The notes below the pieces were generated by a model. It did not search any database. It worked only from the letters and a program-made list of their open reading frames with translations, and was not told the origin of the DNA. A stretch of 64,000 bases of DNA from Desulfovibrio sp. (GTDB taxonomy: Bacteria > Desulfobacterota > Desulfovibrionia > Desulfovibrionales > Desulfovibrionaceae), in NCBI GenBank assembly GCA_017454855.1, contig JAFTCE010000064.1, forward strand, positions 1 to 64,000, read 5' to 3'. Both the position numbers and the translations under genes were made by a program. Shown piece by piece: positions 8,039 to 16,347 of this stretch (its first letter is position 1; each line of letters opens with the position of its first letter).

Positions 8039-9082
8039 TTACTCTTCTGATTCCTTTGTGTCGACAATGGCGTCCATGTCGATCATTTGACCCAAATTGC
8101 CCGTGGCAAACACGCCCATCAGGGTACTTGCCATTTCCTGGTCATATCGTTGGTAGTCGTCAAGAAGTTCCTTGCAGGCAGTTATTATCTCTTTAGGTTT
8201 GCGCCAAGGCCGCTCACAGATCATGGCAGAAAATGAATCTGCTACTGCCGTCAAGCGTCCTACGCGGCTAATCTGCAGATCCTTGGAGTGTTGTGGGTAT
8301 CCGGAACCGTCCATTCTTTCATGATGTTGAAAGCAGGCATGCACGAGTTCGTCAAATCGCACGTCGATTTTTTGCATCATTTTTGCCCCAAGTAGGGCAT
8401 GCGGTAGGATTTTTTCCCTCTCATCCATCCTTAATGGACCGGCTTTCTTGAGCAAAAAGGCAGGCACCTTGCTCATGCCAATGTCGTGTAGTAAGAGAGC
8501 CAGAGTTATCCGATCCAGCTCTTTTCTTCGGTATTCTGCGGTACTGTACATCCAGATACGTAAACCCACTATCATGGTATTCAGGGCATGTCGGGCCAAT
8601 TCATCTTTGTGAAAAAGCCGACGCACAAAGGTGTTGATGCGATGTTTATCCTCCCAGATGTACTCCGTCACTACCATTGCATCTTTGTATAGAGCCTCAA
8701 ACATGTTTTTCACGGGTTGGTCGAAGAATTCCCGTAATCGCAAGAGCAGAGCCCGGATGCAAATATCAACAATTTCCGCATCTGTGAGGTGGTCATCCTG
8801 CAATACCAAGTCTAGCTGTTTGACAATATGCTTGGAATAAATGTGATGGTCTGAACGGGCGACAAAAAGACTATCATTGGCACACAAATCTGCCAGTTCT
8901 TTCACCTGATCATTATTCAAGCGTTGTCCCTTACGGCAATACGGCGCAAGAACGGCTATATCCTCACGGAAAGAAAAAAGATCAACAGGAGGATGATACT
9001 TGGGAAAACTGGACAGTATTTCAGGACTGATCTGATAATACTGTTCGTCAATATTTCCGTCGTTTTGTCGCTTTTTGGCCAT
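8039..9082 (-). CDS. HD-GYP domain protein (probable cyclic-di-GMP phosphodiesterase)
   Basis: This 347-residue cytoplasmic protein has a C-terminal HD-GYP domain. The metal-binding HD pair is in LLLHDIGMSKVP (about residue 200), and the GYP signature is in HHERMDGSGYP (about residue 253). It is followed by RLTAVADSFSAM, which replaces the usual D(V/A)(Y/F)DAL string. The N-terminal ~130 residues form no domain I recognise and carry no receiver. HD-GYP enzymes hydrolyse cyclic-di-GMP to GMP. The gene starts three bases after the pyruvate kinase stop and is probably co-transcribed with it, an unusual pairing. It converges on the Hpt gene across the shared terminator. Activity is inferred from motifs only. 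Confidence 0.9.
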   Translation of the reverse strand: MAKKRQNDGNIDEQYYQISPEILSSFPKYHPPVDLFSFREDIAVLAPYCRKGQRLNNDQVKELADLCANDSLFVARSDHHIYSKHIVKQLDLVLQDDHLTDAEIVDICIRALLLRLREFFDQPVKNMFEALYKDAMVVTEYIWEDKHRINTFVRRLFHKDELARHALNTMIVGLRIWMYSTAEYRRKELDRITLALLLHDIGMSKVPAFLLKKAGPLRMDEREKILPHALLGAKMMQKIDVRFDELVHACFQHHERMDGSGYPQHSKDLQISRVGRLTAVADSFSAMICERPWRKPKEIITACKELLDDYQRYDQEMASTLMGVFATGNLGQMIDMDAIVDTKESEE

Positions 9083-9085
9083 GGG

Positions 9086-10504
9086 TTATTTCCAGTAGAT
9101 TTTGACGAGGTTAGTGCCGCGTGGCGTCGAAGAATCCATACGAATTTGACCGGCGGTAATCACTGCGCAGTCACCGGGAGCAAATGCAGACGATGTCTGG
9201 ATAAAGTTCTCTGCGCGAAGGAGATGACTTTCTTCCGTATCCGGGTCATTGACAAAAACAGGGAAAACTCCCCAGACAAAATTCATGGCGCGCATGGCAA
9301 TGGTGTCGGGGGTAAGGGCATAAATGTCTTGGGGAGGACGCCTGGCGGAAACCTGCCGTGCAGCCGCTCCGGAAAGGCTGTGGGAAACAATGGCCTTGGC
9401 ACCGGCTTTATCGGCTAAAAGGCAGGCTGAATAAGCCAAAAATTCTGGAATTCCCTTACTCTCATCTGGAGCTTTCAGGGTATGGCGCTGCAGCAGCAAA
9501 TGTTCCGCCTCATCAGTTATACGACGCATATAGCGCACTGTTTCAACTGGGAAGTTGCCCATGGCGGTTTCTTCTGAAAGCATTACGCAATCTGCGCCGT
9601 CCAAAACAGCGTTGGCTACGTCCGTAGTTTCTGCCCTGGTTGGCGCAGGGCTGTTGACCATAGAGAGCAGCATCTGCGTAGCTACGATGACCGGCTTGGA
9701 AATGGCATTGCACGCACTGATGATGCGTTTTTGCAAGGCAGGAAGCATGGGCAGAGGGCATTCCACTCCCAAGTCGCCACGCGCCACCATCACCACATCA
9801 GTTTCTTGCAGTATGGCGTCAAGATTATCTACAGCGCTCTGACGTTCTAACTTGACGACGACGGGAACGTTACGACCGGATTGCGCGATGATCTGTTTGG
9901 CCTCGCGTACATCGTCCGCTGTTTGCACATAGGAGATGGCCACGGCGTCAACCCCAAGTTTCAAACCATCATTGAGGTCTTTTTTGTCCTTTTCTGTCAG
10001 TGCTCGCACGCGCGTGGCCTTGCCTGGCAGAGCTAAACCTTTGCGTGAAGTAACGATACCGGCATTCAGAGCTACCAGCACCACAAGTCCGTCTTCACGC
10101 CGTTCGCCTACGATGAACTGCAAACCGCCGTCTGCAAGCACCATACGGTCATCAGGTTCCAGACTTTCCAGGATAATAGCATGATCAAAGGGCAGAAAGG
10201 GCGCCTCACTGGTATACTTGTCTGTGGGACCCAAGAGGAGACGCATCCCCTTTTGCACAGTAATACTGCCGTCGCGCAGAACACCCAGACGAATCTTGGG
10301 ACCAGAGAGATCCTGCATGATGGTGATGGGGCGTTCAAGTTCTTGTTCAATATCCCGGATATTTTTGATGATATTGACAAAATCAGCAGCAGCGCCATGT
10401 GAAAAATTCAGACGGAAAATACTTACGCCGGCTTCAGCCAATGCGTGCAGTTTTTCCTTGCTGTTGGAGGCTGGTCCGATAGTGGCGACAATCTTGGTCT
10501 TCAT
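9086..10504 (-). CDS. pyk: Pyruvate kinase
   Basis: This 472-residue enzyme makes pyruvate and ATP from phosphoenolpyruvate and ADP in glycolysis. The N-terminus is MKTKIVATIGPAS with FRLNFSHG. The active site region MVARGDLGVE, the cation/phosphate region ISKPVIVATQMLLSM, and the signature EETAMGNFPVETVRYM are all present, and the C-terminal domain reads PRGTNLVKIYW. The start at 10504 is chosen for the canonical MKTKI and an AAGGA site six bases before it; an open frame to 10549 is ignored. A sigma-70 promoter with perfect TTGACA lies just upstream. HD-GYP follows three bases after the stop. Confidence 0.96.
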   Translation of the reverse strand: MKTKIVATIGPASNSKEKLHALAEAGVSIFRLNFSHGAAADFVNIIKNIRDIEQELERPITIMQDLSGPKIRLGVLRDGSITVQKGMRLLLGPTDKYTSEAPFLPFDHAIILESLEPDDRMVLADGGLQFIVGERREDGLVVLVALNAGIVTSRKGLALPGKATRVRALTEKDKKDLNDGLKLGVDAVAISYVQTADDVREAKQIIAQSGRNVPVVVKLERQSAVDNLDAILQETDVVMVARGDLGVECPLPMLPALQKRIISACNAISKPVIVATQMLLSMVNSPAPTRAETTDVANAVLDGADCVMLSEETAMGNFPVETVRYMRRITDEAEHLLLQRHTLKAPDESKGIPEFLAYSACLLADKAGAKAIVSHSLSGAAARQVSARRPPQDIYALTPDTIAMRAMNFVWGVFPVFVNDPDTEESHLLRAENFIQTSSAFAPGDCAVITAGQIRMDSSTPRGTNLVKIYWK

Positions 10505-10569
10505 GACGATTCCTTTACAGATTGCATTCGAGGTTATCAGTCGGAACACAGGAAATTTTCTTGCTCAAG

Positions 10570-10598
10570 ATACTCAGTGTTTTTTTTTGTATTGTCAA
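10570..10598 (-). promoter_or_regulatory. Probable sigma-70 promoter for pyk
   Basis: Read on the minus strand, a perfect -35 TTGACA (10593-10598) is followed after 17 bases by GAGTAT (10570-10575), 66 bases before the pyk start. The -10 is weak (3 of 6), the -35 is perfect. Confidence 0.55.
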
Positions 10599-10609
10599 GG
10601 CATCACTTG

Positions 10610-10625
10610 ATTTCCTCGAGGAAAT
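10610..10625. promoter_or_regulatory. 16-bp perfect palindrome upstream of pyk
   Basis: ATTTCCTCGAGGAAAT is a perfect dyad located just upstream of the pyk -35 box and about 130 bases before the mraZ promoter. Its size and place suit an operator for a dimeric regulator of pyk. No regulator is identified, and chance cannot be excluded. Confidence 0.35.
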
Positions 10626-10752
10626 GCCTTGGCAGCCAGCAGCCAGCCTGGGCCTCAGCGTAGGTAATAAGGAATGGATACATTAATGTAATACTTTGAA
10701 ATTATTTATAAAAATTTCCACAAGAGCAGTGGACGGGGCAGAGGACGCAGGC

Positions 10753-10782
10753 TTGACAGGAGGGCAGTCTTGGGAGCATAAG
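10753..10782 (+). promoter_or_regulatory. Promoter of the dcw cluster (mraZ promoter)
   Basis: TTGACA (10753-10758) and CATAAG (10777-10782) are separated by 18 bases, about 40 bases before the mraZ start. This matches a sigma-70 promoter that is overlapped and followed by the MraZ boxes, as in other bacteria where MraZ represses its own operon. Confidence 0.6.
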
Positions 10783-10817
10783 TGGGAAAAAGTGGTAGAA
10801 AATAGGAAGAAGTGGTA
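10783..10817 (+). promoter_or_regulatory. MraZ-binding boxes (TGGGA-type repeats every 10 bp)
   Basis: TGGGA (10783), TGGTA (10793), TAGGA (10803) and TGGTA (10813) form four direct repeats with strict 10-base spacing, ending four bases before the mraZ start codon. MraZ is known to bind three or four TGGGN repeats separated by five bases upstream of its own gene. A further TGGGA at 10771 is out of register. Confidence 0.8.
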
Positions 10818-10821
10818 AATA

Positions 10822-11268
10822 GTGAAAAAACTTTTTAATAAAAGTCTTTCACGCAGCCTTGATGCCAAAGGCCGTCTGATGCTTCCCCCGGAATACCGCG
10901 AAGGCCTTTGCGCCGAGGGAGGAACGGGTATTTTTTGGTTGACGGCATTATACGGCCATCTTGTGGCGTATCTTCCAGCGGACTGGGATGTCGTCACGGA
11001 ACAACTGAGCAAAATTGCTATTCCTTCGCCTCGCCTTTCCCATTTCAAAAGCAAGGTGATTGGTCTTGCTCAGGAGATGGAGCCGGACGCTCAGGGGCGC
11101 GTCCGCATTCCACAATCTCTCATGCGAGAGGCAGGATTGCGCAAGGATGTCATGCTGGTAGGCATGCTGAACAAGTTTGAAATCTGGGATCAGGAGCGGT
11201 TTGATGCATTGGCTGTAGAAGATGTTTCTGCGGAGTTGGCAGGCTTGAATTTGCAAATACAGCTTTAG
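10822..11268 (+). CDS. mraZ: Transcriptional regulator MraZ
   Basis: This 148-residue protein is of the AbrB-like MraZ family, an octameric DNA-binding regulator of the dcw cluster. The first SpoVT-AbrB repeat is visible as SLDAKGRLMLPPEYREGL, and the second as MEPDAQGRVRIPQSLMREAGL followed by VGMLNKFEIWDQERFD. These are diagnostic DxxGR strings. It starts with GTG (10822), immediately downstream of the MraZ boxes. It is the first gene of the 17-kb division and wall cluster, followed after 113 bases by rsmH. Self-repression is expected from the family and the boxes. Confidence 0.96.
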   Translation: MKKLFNKSLSRSLDAKGRLMLPPEYREGLCAEGGTGIFWLTALYGHLVAYLPADWDVVTEQLSKIAIPSPRLSHFKSKVIGLAQEMEPDAQGRVRIPQSLMREAGLRKDVMLVGMLNKFEIWDQERFDALAVEDVSAELAGLNLQIQL

Positions 11269-11307
11269 AAGTATCCTGATGAAAGCTGTAAGACGACAAC
11301 CCGAGTG

Positions 11308-11331
11308 CGCTGATGTTGAGTAGCATCAGCG
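11308..11331 (+). other. Small hairpin in the mraZ-rsmH gap
   Basis: CGCTGATG (11308-11315) pairs with CATCAGCG (11324-11331) across an 8-base loop, followed by TTTCC. It may be an attenuator or stability hairpin separating mraZ from the rest of the cluster. The T tract is too short for a confident terminator. Confidence 0.35.
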
Positions 11332-11381
11332 TTTCCAACGTCACCTGAAAATGTTCAAGTTTGATGGAGAAAGGGCGTCCA

Positions 11382-12344
11382 ATGTGTCAAGGGAGTTGCC
11401 ATGTGCCGGTATTGCCCGCAGAGACCTTGGCGGCTTTGGCGCCGCACCCGGGCGGTCGTTATCTGGATGGCACCTTGGGGTTTGCTGGTCATGCTACATC
11501 CGTACTGCAGGCTGTTACAGACAGTGAACTCTGTGGGCTGGACAGGGATGCGCAAGCCCTGTCACTGGCCCGAAAAACATTGTTGCCCTTCGGCGACCGA
11601 GCCCATATATTTCATGCCAGGTACAGTGAATTCCCGAAAGTTTTGAAAGAGCTTGGTTGGAAAAACGTCGACGGCGTCTTGCTAGATATTGGCGTATCTT
11701 CTTTCCAATTGGACGAGAGGCAGCGTGGCTTCAGCTTTAATAGTGATGGGCCTTTGGACATGCGCATGGATCAACATTCCAGCACTCCATCGGCTTGGCA
11801 TTGGGTAAACCGGGAGAGTTTTGCACGTCTCAAGGAATGTATTGCCACCTTGGGAGAAGATCCACAGGCCGATCGCATTGCCCGTGCCATCGTGGAAGCC
11901 CGCCAAAGAAGTCCCATAGAGACTACATGCGAGCTGGCGGCACTGATTGAACGAGCATATCCACCTTCATGGAGGGCCAGGGCCAGACGTCATCCTGCAA
12001 CGCGAACCTTCCAAGCTCTGCGCATGGCCGTCAACGATGAACTAGGGGAATTGAGGCGTTTTTTTGACCGTATTTTACCCTATTTGTCCCTTGGGGGACG
12101 ACTTGCCGTCATCACCTTCCATTCGCTGGAAGATCGCATCGTCAAAAGAGCCATGCGGCGTTGGGCAGAAGGGTGCCGTTGCCCTCGTTATGTATCACGA
12201 TGCGTGTGCGGTCATGTTCCTGAGGTGCGCATATTGTTCAAAAAACCGATTATTGCCTCCGCTGCTGAACTGGCAGCTAATCCGCGAGCAAGCAGTGCCA
12301 AACTGCGAGCCGTGGAGAAGATTTCGGAGGCTGTGGTATCATGA
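11382..12344 (+). CDS. rsmH: 16S rRNA m4C1402 methyltransferase RsmH
   Basis: This enzyme of about 320 residues transfers methyl from S-adenosylmethionine to N4 of cytosine 1402 in 16S rRNA, near the ribosomal P site. Diagnostic strings are HVPVLPAETLAAL, YLDGTLGFAGHA (SAM motif I), GVLLDIGVSSFQLD, RGFSF...GPLDMRMD, TFQALRMAVNDEL and ITFHSLEDRIVK. A CxCPxx...CxCG cysteine pair occurs near the C-terminus. The start at 11382 has an AAAGGG site six bases upstream; ATG 11364 is possible. It overlaps ftsL by four bases, so the two are translationally coupled. Confidence 0.96.
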   Translation: MCQGSCHVPVLPAETLAALAPHPGGRYLDGTLGFAGHATSVLQAVTDSELCGLDRDAQALSLARKTLLPFGDRAHIFHARYSEFPKVLKELGWKNVDGVLLDIGVSSFQLDERQRGFSFNSDGPLDMRMDQHSSTPSAWHWVNRESFARLKECIATLGEDPQADRIARAIVEARQRSPIETTCELAALIERAYPPSWRARARRHPATRTFQALRMAVNDELGELRRFFDRILPYLSLGGRLAVITFHSLEDRIVKRAMRRWAEGCRCPRYVSRCVCGHVPEVRILFKKPIIASAAELAANPRASSAKLRAVEKISEAVVS

Positions 12345-12649
12345 ACCGCACTCCATCTGCACGGCGGCAAGGCGGCAGCAAGGGCTGGCTTTTGATGTTG
12401 GCACTGGGGCTATTGAGCTGCATGGTTATGGGACTCGTACTCGTTTGGAGCAACATTGAGCGCATGGACACAACATATTTTATCAATATGCAGCAGAACG
12501 TCCTGCGAGAGCGTCAGAGTCTCAAGGCTAAACTAGAAGTTGAGCGGGAGCGTTTGCTTTCGCCGTATGAATTGCGCCGTAAAGCAAAAGCTCTGGGCAT
12601 GCGGGAAGCCAAGCCGGGTCAAATACGGCGTATGGAAAATCGAGATTGA
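12341..12649 (+). CDS. ftsL: Cell division protein FtsL-like
   Basis: This 102-residue bitopic membrane protein has a short basic N-terminus (RRQGGSKG), one membrane helix (about 16-37, WLLMLALGLLSCMVMGLVLVW) and a periplasmic coiled coil (RERQSLKAKLEVERERLLSP). It ends in YELRRKAKALGMREAKPGQIRRM, the typical FtsL end. FtsL with FtsB and FtsQ activates FtsWI septal synthesis. Sequence identity in this family is low, so the call leans on size, topology and its position between rsmH and ftsI. It starts by ATGA overlap with rsmH. Confidence 0.88.
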   Translation: MNRTPSARRQGGSKGWLLMLALGLLSCMVMGLVLVWSNIERMDTTYFINMQQNVLRERQSLKAKLEVERERLLSPYELRRKAKALGMREAKPGQIRRMENRD

Positions 12650-12684
12650 CAGCATGGATAACATAACATTTACGTTGGAAGACT

Positions 12685-14817
12685 ATGTTCAGATTCGGTA
12701 TGCGTAAACGCAATGTATCCCGTGAAGTGAAGGGCCGCGCTCCGCGCAGGAAAGAACTCGTGCGCAATATTGCAAAGGAGGAGGGAAAGACTGGGCCTGC
12801 CTGGATGAGGAATATTGACTGGGAGCGCGCACGCCTTCGCGTAGTAGTTATGATTTTTTCTTTGCTTTGGGCTGGTTTGTGGGGACGAGCCTGGTATTTG
12901 CAAATGATAGAAGGTCCAAGACTGGCAGACCGTGCCCGACGGCAACATATGGCATCTGAGCTTGTCACCGGTCGACGCGGCATGATTTTTGACCGTAATG
13001 GGAAGGTTCTTGCCTGTAGTGTGGAAGCTAGATCCGTATATGCACGACCGCAGGAAATCACTGATTGTCGTAGCGCTGCGGACAAGTTGGCATCTATTTT
13101 GGGCATGAACCCACAAAAAATTTATGCTGAGATATCAGGCAAACGTCGTTTTGTCTGGTTGAAGCGCAAGGTAAACGATTATACGGCAAAAGCCGTACAG
13201 CAGGCAGATATCCCGGGCATAGGCTTGAGCAAGGAGTATGACCGCGTTTATCCGTTCAAGCACATGGCCGGACAGCTATTGGGTTTTGTTGGCATGGATG
13301 ACAAAGGCCTTGAGGGCATTGAGCGTTCCTTGGATGCCCGCTTGGGGTGTATGCCGACGCGTCAGATAGTGCAAAGGGACGCCATGGGGCGGAAGTTTTA
13401 TCTGCATGAAGACGGACAGGGCGAACCAGTAGGTGAGGATTTAACCCTGACCATTGATATTCAGATGCAATTTTTTGTTGAAGAGGCTGTGGCTCGCACC
13501 GTGCGAGAGTTCGATGCCCGTTGGGGTGGGGCATTGGTAGTTGATATCGCATCCGGAGACATTTTGGCTTGGGCCCAATATCCTTTTTTCAACCCGAATA
13601 CATACAAAGAGTTTTCACCCATTATATATCGTAACCGTCTCGCAGCGGATGCCTTGGAACCAGGCTCTACCTTCAAACCTTTCGTGATGGCTGCAGCCTT
13701 GCAGGAACGCAAAGTGTCACCGACAACGCTTATCAACTGCGAAGGCGGCAAGTGGGAATACAAAAAGGTGACCATTCGTGATACATCACAGCAGAAAATG
13801 ATCACCGCAGCCAAGGTCTTGCGCTATTCTTCCAACATCGGCATGGCCAAAATTGGCATGATGCTTGGCGTACAGACCTTCCATAAGTATTTGCATGCCT
13901 TGGGCTTTGGACAGCGCACAGGCGTTCCTGTGGCAGAGAGCAGGGGCATTTTGCGACCACCCCGCGCATGGAGCGAAGCGGATCTCATGACGACTTCGTT
14001 TGGGCAAAGTATTTCTGTGACTGGTCTGCAAATGGCCCAAGCCTATCTGATCTTGCTGAACAATGGTCTTTACAAGCCCTTGCGTCTACTGCGCGAAGAC
14101 AGTGCTGTCAGTGAGGCGCATCCACGCATCTTTTCAGCTACGACCACAAAAGCAATCGTAACCATGATGCATGACGTTGTTGCAGCCAAGGATGGCACTG
14201 GTCGTCGCGCTCGCGTTGAGGGCTTGGATGTTGGAGGCAAGACCGGGACGGCGCAGAAGGCAGATCATCGATCCAGGACATACGGTAGTAAACGATTGGC
14301 GTCATTCGTTGGATTCTTCCCGGTGGACAAACCGCGCTACTTTATTTTGGTCATGGTGGATGAACCCACACGCAATCAGTATGGCGGCGTGGTGGCAGCG
14401 CCTGTGTTTCAGGATGTGGCCACGCGGATGGTCACCTATACTGGCATGCTCAATGAAACCCATGTAGCCAATGCGGAAAAAGATGATTCTCGCGAGAGTT
14501 CGAGCAAGAAACGCCAGCGTGGTTTGAAGCTCGCTGGCATGCTCATCCCGTACCAGACGGATATGCCTAAACCACGGATTCTGCGTGCGCCAGAAGGCAT
14601 GAATCTGCCTGGTCATCTCGCCAAGGCAGGGAGCCGCGTACCAGACGTGATGGGCAAGACAGTTCGCAATGCTGTGGAACTTTTTGCACGTGCTGGCGTT
14701 GTCCCCGAACTTAAGGGTACGGGAACCAGGGTTGTACGCCAGATACCTGCTCCCGGCACAGTTTGGCCAGAAGAGCGTAAGAGTGCAGAATATATTCTCT
14801 GGTTATCCGAACGATAG
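12685..14817 (+). CDS. ftsI: Septal peptidoglycan transpeptidase FtsI (PBP3) with PASTA domain
   Basis: This 710-residue class B penicillin-binding protein cross-links septal peptidoglycan. It has a basic cytoplasmic N-terminus, one membrane anchor (about 52-75), a pedestal domain (GRRGMIFDRNGKVLACS) and a transpeptidase domain. The catalytic motifs are Ser328-x-x-Lys331 (STFK), Ser382-x-Asn384 (SSN) and Lys519-Thr-Gly (KTGTAQ). A single C-terminal PASTA domain (about 650-710, VPDVMGKTVRNAVELF...PAPGTVWPE) is seen in delta-proteobacterial and Gram-positive enzymes but not in E. coli FtsI. It may bind muropeptide or tune activity. A GGA-type ribosome site precedes the ATG. Partners FtsL, FtsW, FtsQ and MurE lie in the same cluster. 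Confidence 0.95.
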   Translation: MFRFGMRKRNVSREVKGRAPRRKELVRNIAKEEGKTGPAWMRNIDWERARLRVVVMIFSLLWAGLWGRAWYLQMIEGPRLADRARRQHMASELVTGRRGMIFDRNGKVLACSVEARSVYARPQEITDCRSAADKLASILGMNPQKIYAEISGKRRFVWLKRKVNDYTAKAVQQADIPGIGLSKEYDRVYPFKHMAGQLLGFVGMDDKGLEGIERSLDARLGCMPTRQIVQRDAMGRKFYLHEDGQGEPVGEDLTLTIDIQMQFFVEEAVARTVREFDARWGGALVVDIASGDILAWAQYPFFNPNTYKEFSPIIYRNRLAADALEPGSTFKPFVMAAALQERKVSPTTLINCEGGKWEYKKVTIRDTSQQKMITAAKVLRYSSNIGMAKIGMMLGVQTFHKYLHALGFGQRTGVPVAESRGILRPPRAWSEADLMTTSFGQSISVTGLQMAQAYLILLNNGLYKPLRLLREDSAVSEAHPRIFSATTTKAIVTMMHDVVAAKDGTGRRARVEGLDVGGKTGTAQKADHRSRTYGSKRLASFVGFFPVDKPRYFILVMVDEPTRNQYGGVVAAPVFQDVATRMVTYTGMLNETHVANAEKDDSRESSSKKRQRGLKLAGMLIPYQTDMPKPRILRAPEGMNLPGHLAKAGSRVPDVMGKTVRNAVELFARAGVVPELKGTGTRVVRQIPAPGTVWPEERKSAEYILWLSER

Positions 14818-14892
14818 ATTTTTCAAGGTGCAATGTCGATGGAGTTGAAGGAGTGCATGTTTCAGGCGTTCTGCCCTCTTGGAGAAAAGGTG

Positions 14893-16347
14893 ATGGAAAG
14901 GGAATTTGCAGCTCTTGTAGAACAGTGTGGACGCGGCGACAGGGAAGTGCGCGTGGATTCGCGTCAGGTGCGCACGGGTGACATTTTTGTTGCTGTTCCT
15001 GGCGCAAAAGAAGATGGTTCGCGTTTTATTCCGCTCGCTGTGGCGGCAGGGGCTGCCGTTATTGTTTGTCGGCCAGAAGCTGCGGAAGAAGCAACTGCGC
15101 GTTTAGCTGGATGCCAGGTCGTGCATCACAGCAATCCACGTGAAGCCCTTTGGCGCTTGGCCGAAGCCCGTTGGCATAGCAACCTACTTTCCATCAAGGT
15201 TCTGGGCGTCACAGGAACCAACGGCAAGACGACGTGTTCGTACCTTCTGGAGCGACTTTTTAGCCAGGCCGGTTATACGCCTGGAGTTATCGGTACCGTG
15301 AATTACCGTTGGCCCGGTCATGTCGAACCAGCGCCTTTGACGACTCCAGACGCCTTGAGCGTGCATTCCATGCTGTCACGCATGTCCAAGGCTGGCACAG
15401 ACGTAGCCATCATGGAAATATCTTCACATGCCATTGATCAGCAACGTGTATACGGTGTGCCCTTTTCAGGATCGATTTTTACCAACCTGACTCAAGATCA
15501 CCTGGATTACCACAGGGACATGGAAAGCTATTTCAAGGTAAAAGCACGTTTGTTTCTGGAACTTCCCAAACATAACAAGGCAATGGCGATTAATGCCGAT
15601 GATGTTTGGGGCCAGCGTTTGCTTGAACTTTGTCCCGGAGCGCTTTCGTTCGGTCTTCAAAAAAAGCCCTCAGATAAACGCCATTTATGGGGCGAATTGC
15701 TTTCAGCTGACAAGGATGGGTGTCATTTGCGTATGCATTACGAAACGCGGCAATGGGAATTGCGTTCTCCATTGGTAGGCGCGTTCAATGCCTCCAATCT
15801 CTTGGCAGTTCAGGCAATGGCTCTCGACATGGGATTGGAACCAGCCAGTTTTAAAGCTTTGGAAACCTTTACGGGAGTGAGTGGACGGCTGGAACGTATA
15901 GAGAATATGCAAGGATATAATGTTTTTGTTGATTATGCGCATACACCCGATGCTCTGGAGAATGTACTCAAGGCATTGCGCAATGCTGGTTTTCAACGCA
16001 TCATCACGGTTTTTGGCTGTGGTGGCAACCGAGATCGTGCCAAGCGTCCGCTCATGGGAGAAGCCGTCGCACGCTGGTCGGATGTGGCCGTTCTGACCTC
16101 TGACAATCCCCGCTTTGAAAAACCAGAGGCCATACTGGAGGACGTACTCCCAGGACTGCGCAAGGCTAAATCCGTCGTGGTGGAGGTAGACCGCAAGCAG
16201 GCTACACTCAAGGCATTGAACATGATTGAAAAGAGCGATGCCTTGCTTATCGCGGGCAAGGGACACGAAAATTATCAGATCGTCAACGGTGTCAAGCACC
16301 ATTATAGCGATCAGGAAGTTGTACGGGAGTTTTTCCATTGCGCCTAA
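14893..16347 (+). CDS. murE: UDP-MurNAc-tripeptide synthetase MurE (meso-DAP adding)
   Basis: This cytoplasmic ATP-dependent Mur ligase of about 484 residues adds the third residue to UDP-MurNAc-L-Ala-D-Glu. The N-terminal domain carries VDSRQVRTGDIFVAVPG, the P-loop is GVTGTNGKTTCSYLL, and the middle domain has DHLDYH and DYAHTPDALENVL. The C-terminal DNPR motif (TSDNPRFEKPEAI) is diagnostic for meso-diaminopimelate rather than lysine. GKGHE follows. The start at 14893 gives the family-like N-terminus, with GGAG eight bases upstream. Upstream in-frame ATGs at 14833 and 14857 (the latter with AAGGAG) are also possible. It overlaps murF by ten bases. Confidence 0.94.
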   Translation: MEREFAALVEQCGRGDREVRVDSRQVRTGDIFVAVPGAKEDGSRFIPLAVAAGAAVIVCRPEAAEEATARLAGCQVVHHSNPREALWRLAEARWHSNLLSIKVLGVTGTNGKTTCSYLLERLFSQAGYTPGVIGTVNYRWPGHVEPAPLTTPDALSVHSMLSRMSKAGTDVAIMEISSHAIDQQRVYGVPFSGSIFTNLTQDHLDYHRDMESYFKVKARLFLELPKHNKAMAINADDVWGQRLLELCPGALSFGLQKKPSDKRHLWGELLSADKDGCHLRMHYETRQWELRSPLVGAFNASNLLAVQAMALDMGLEPASFKALETFTGVSGRLERIENMQGYNVFVDYAHTPDALENVLKALRNAGFQRIITVFGCGGNRDRAKRPLMGEAVARWSDVAVLTSDNPRFEKPEAILEDVLPGLRKAKSVVVEVDRKQATLKALNMIEKSDALLIAGKGHENYQIVNGVKHHYSDQEVVREFFHCA

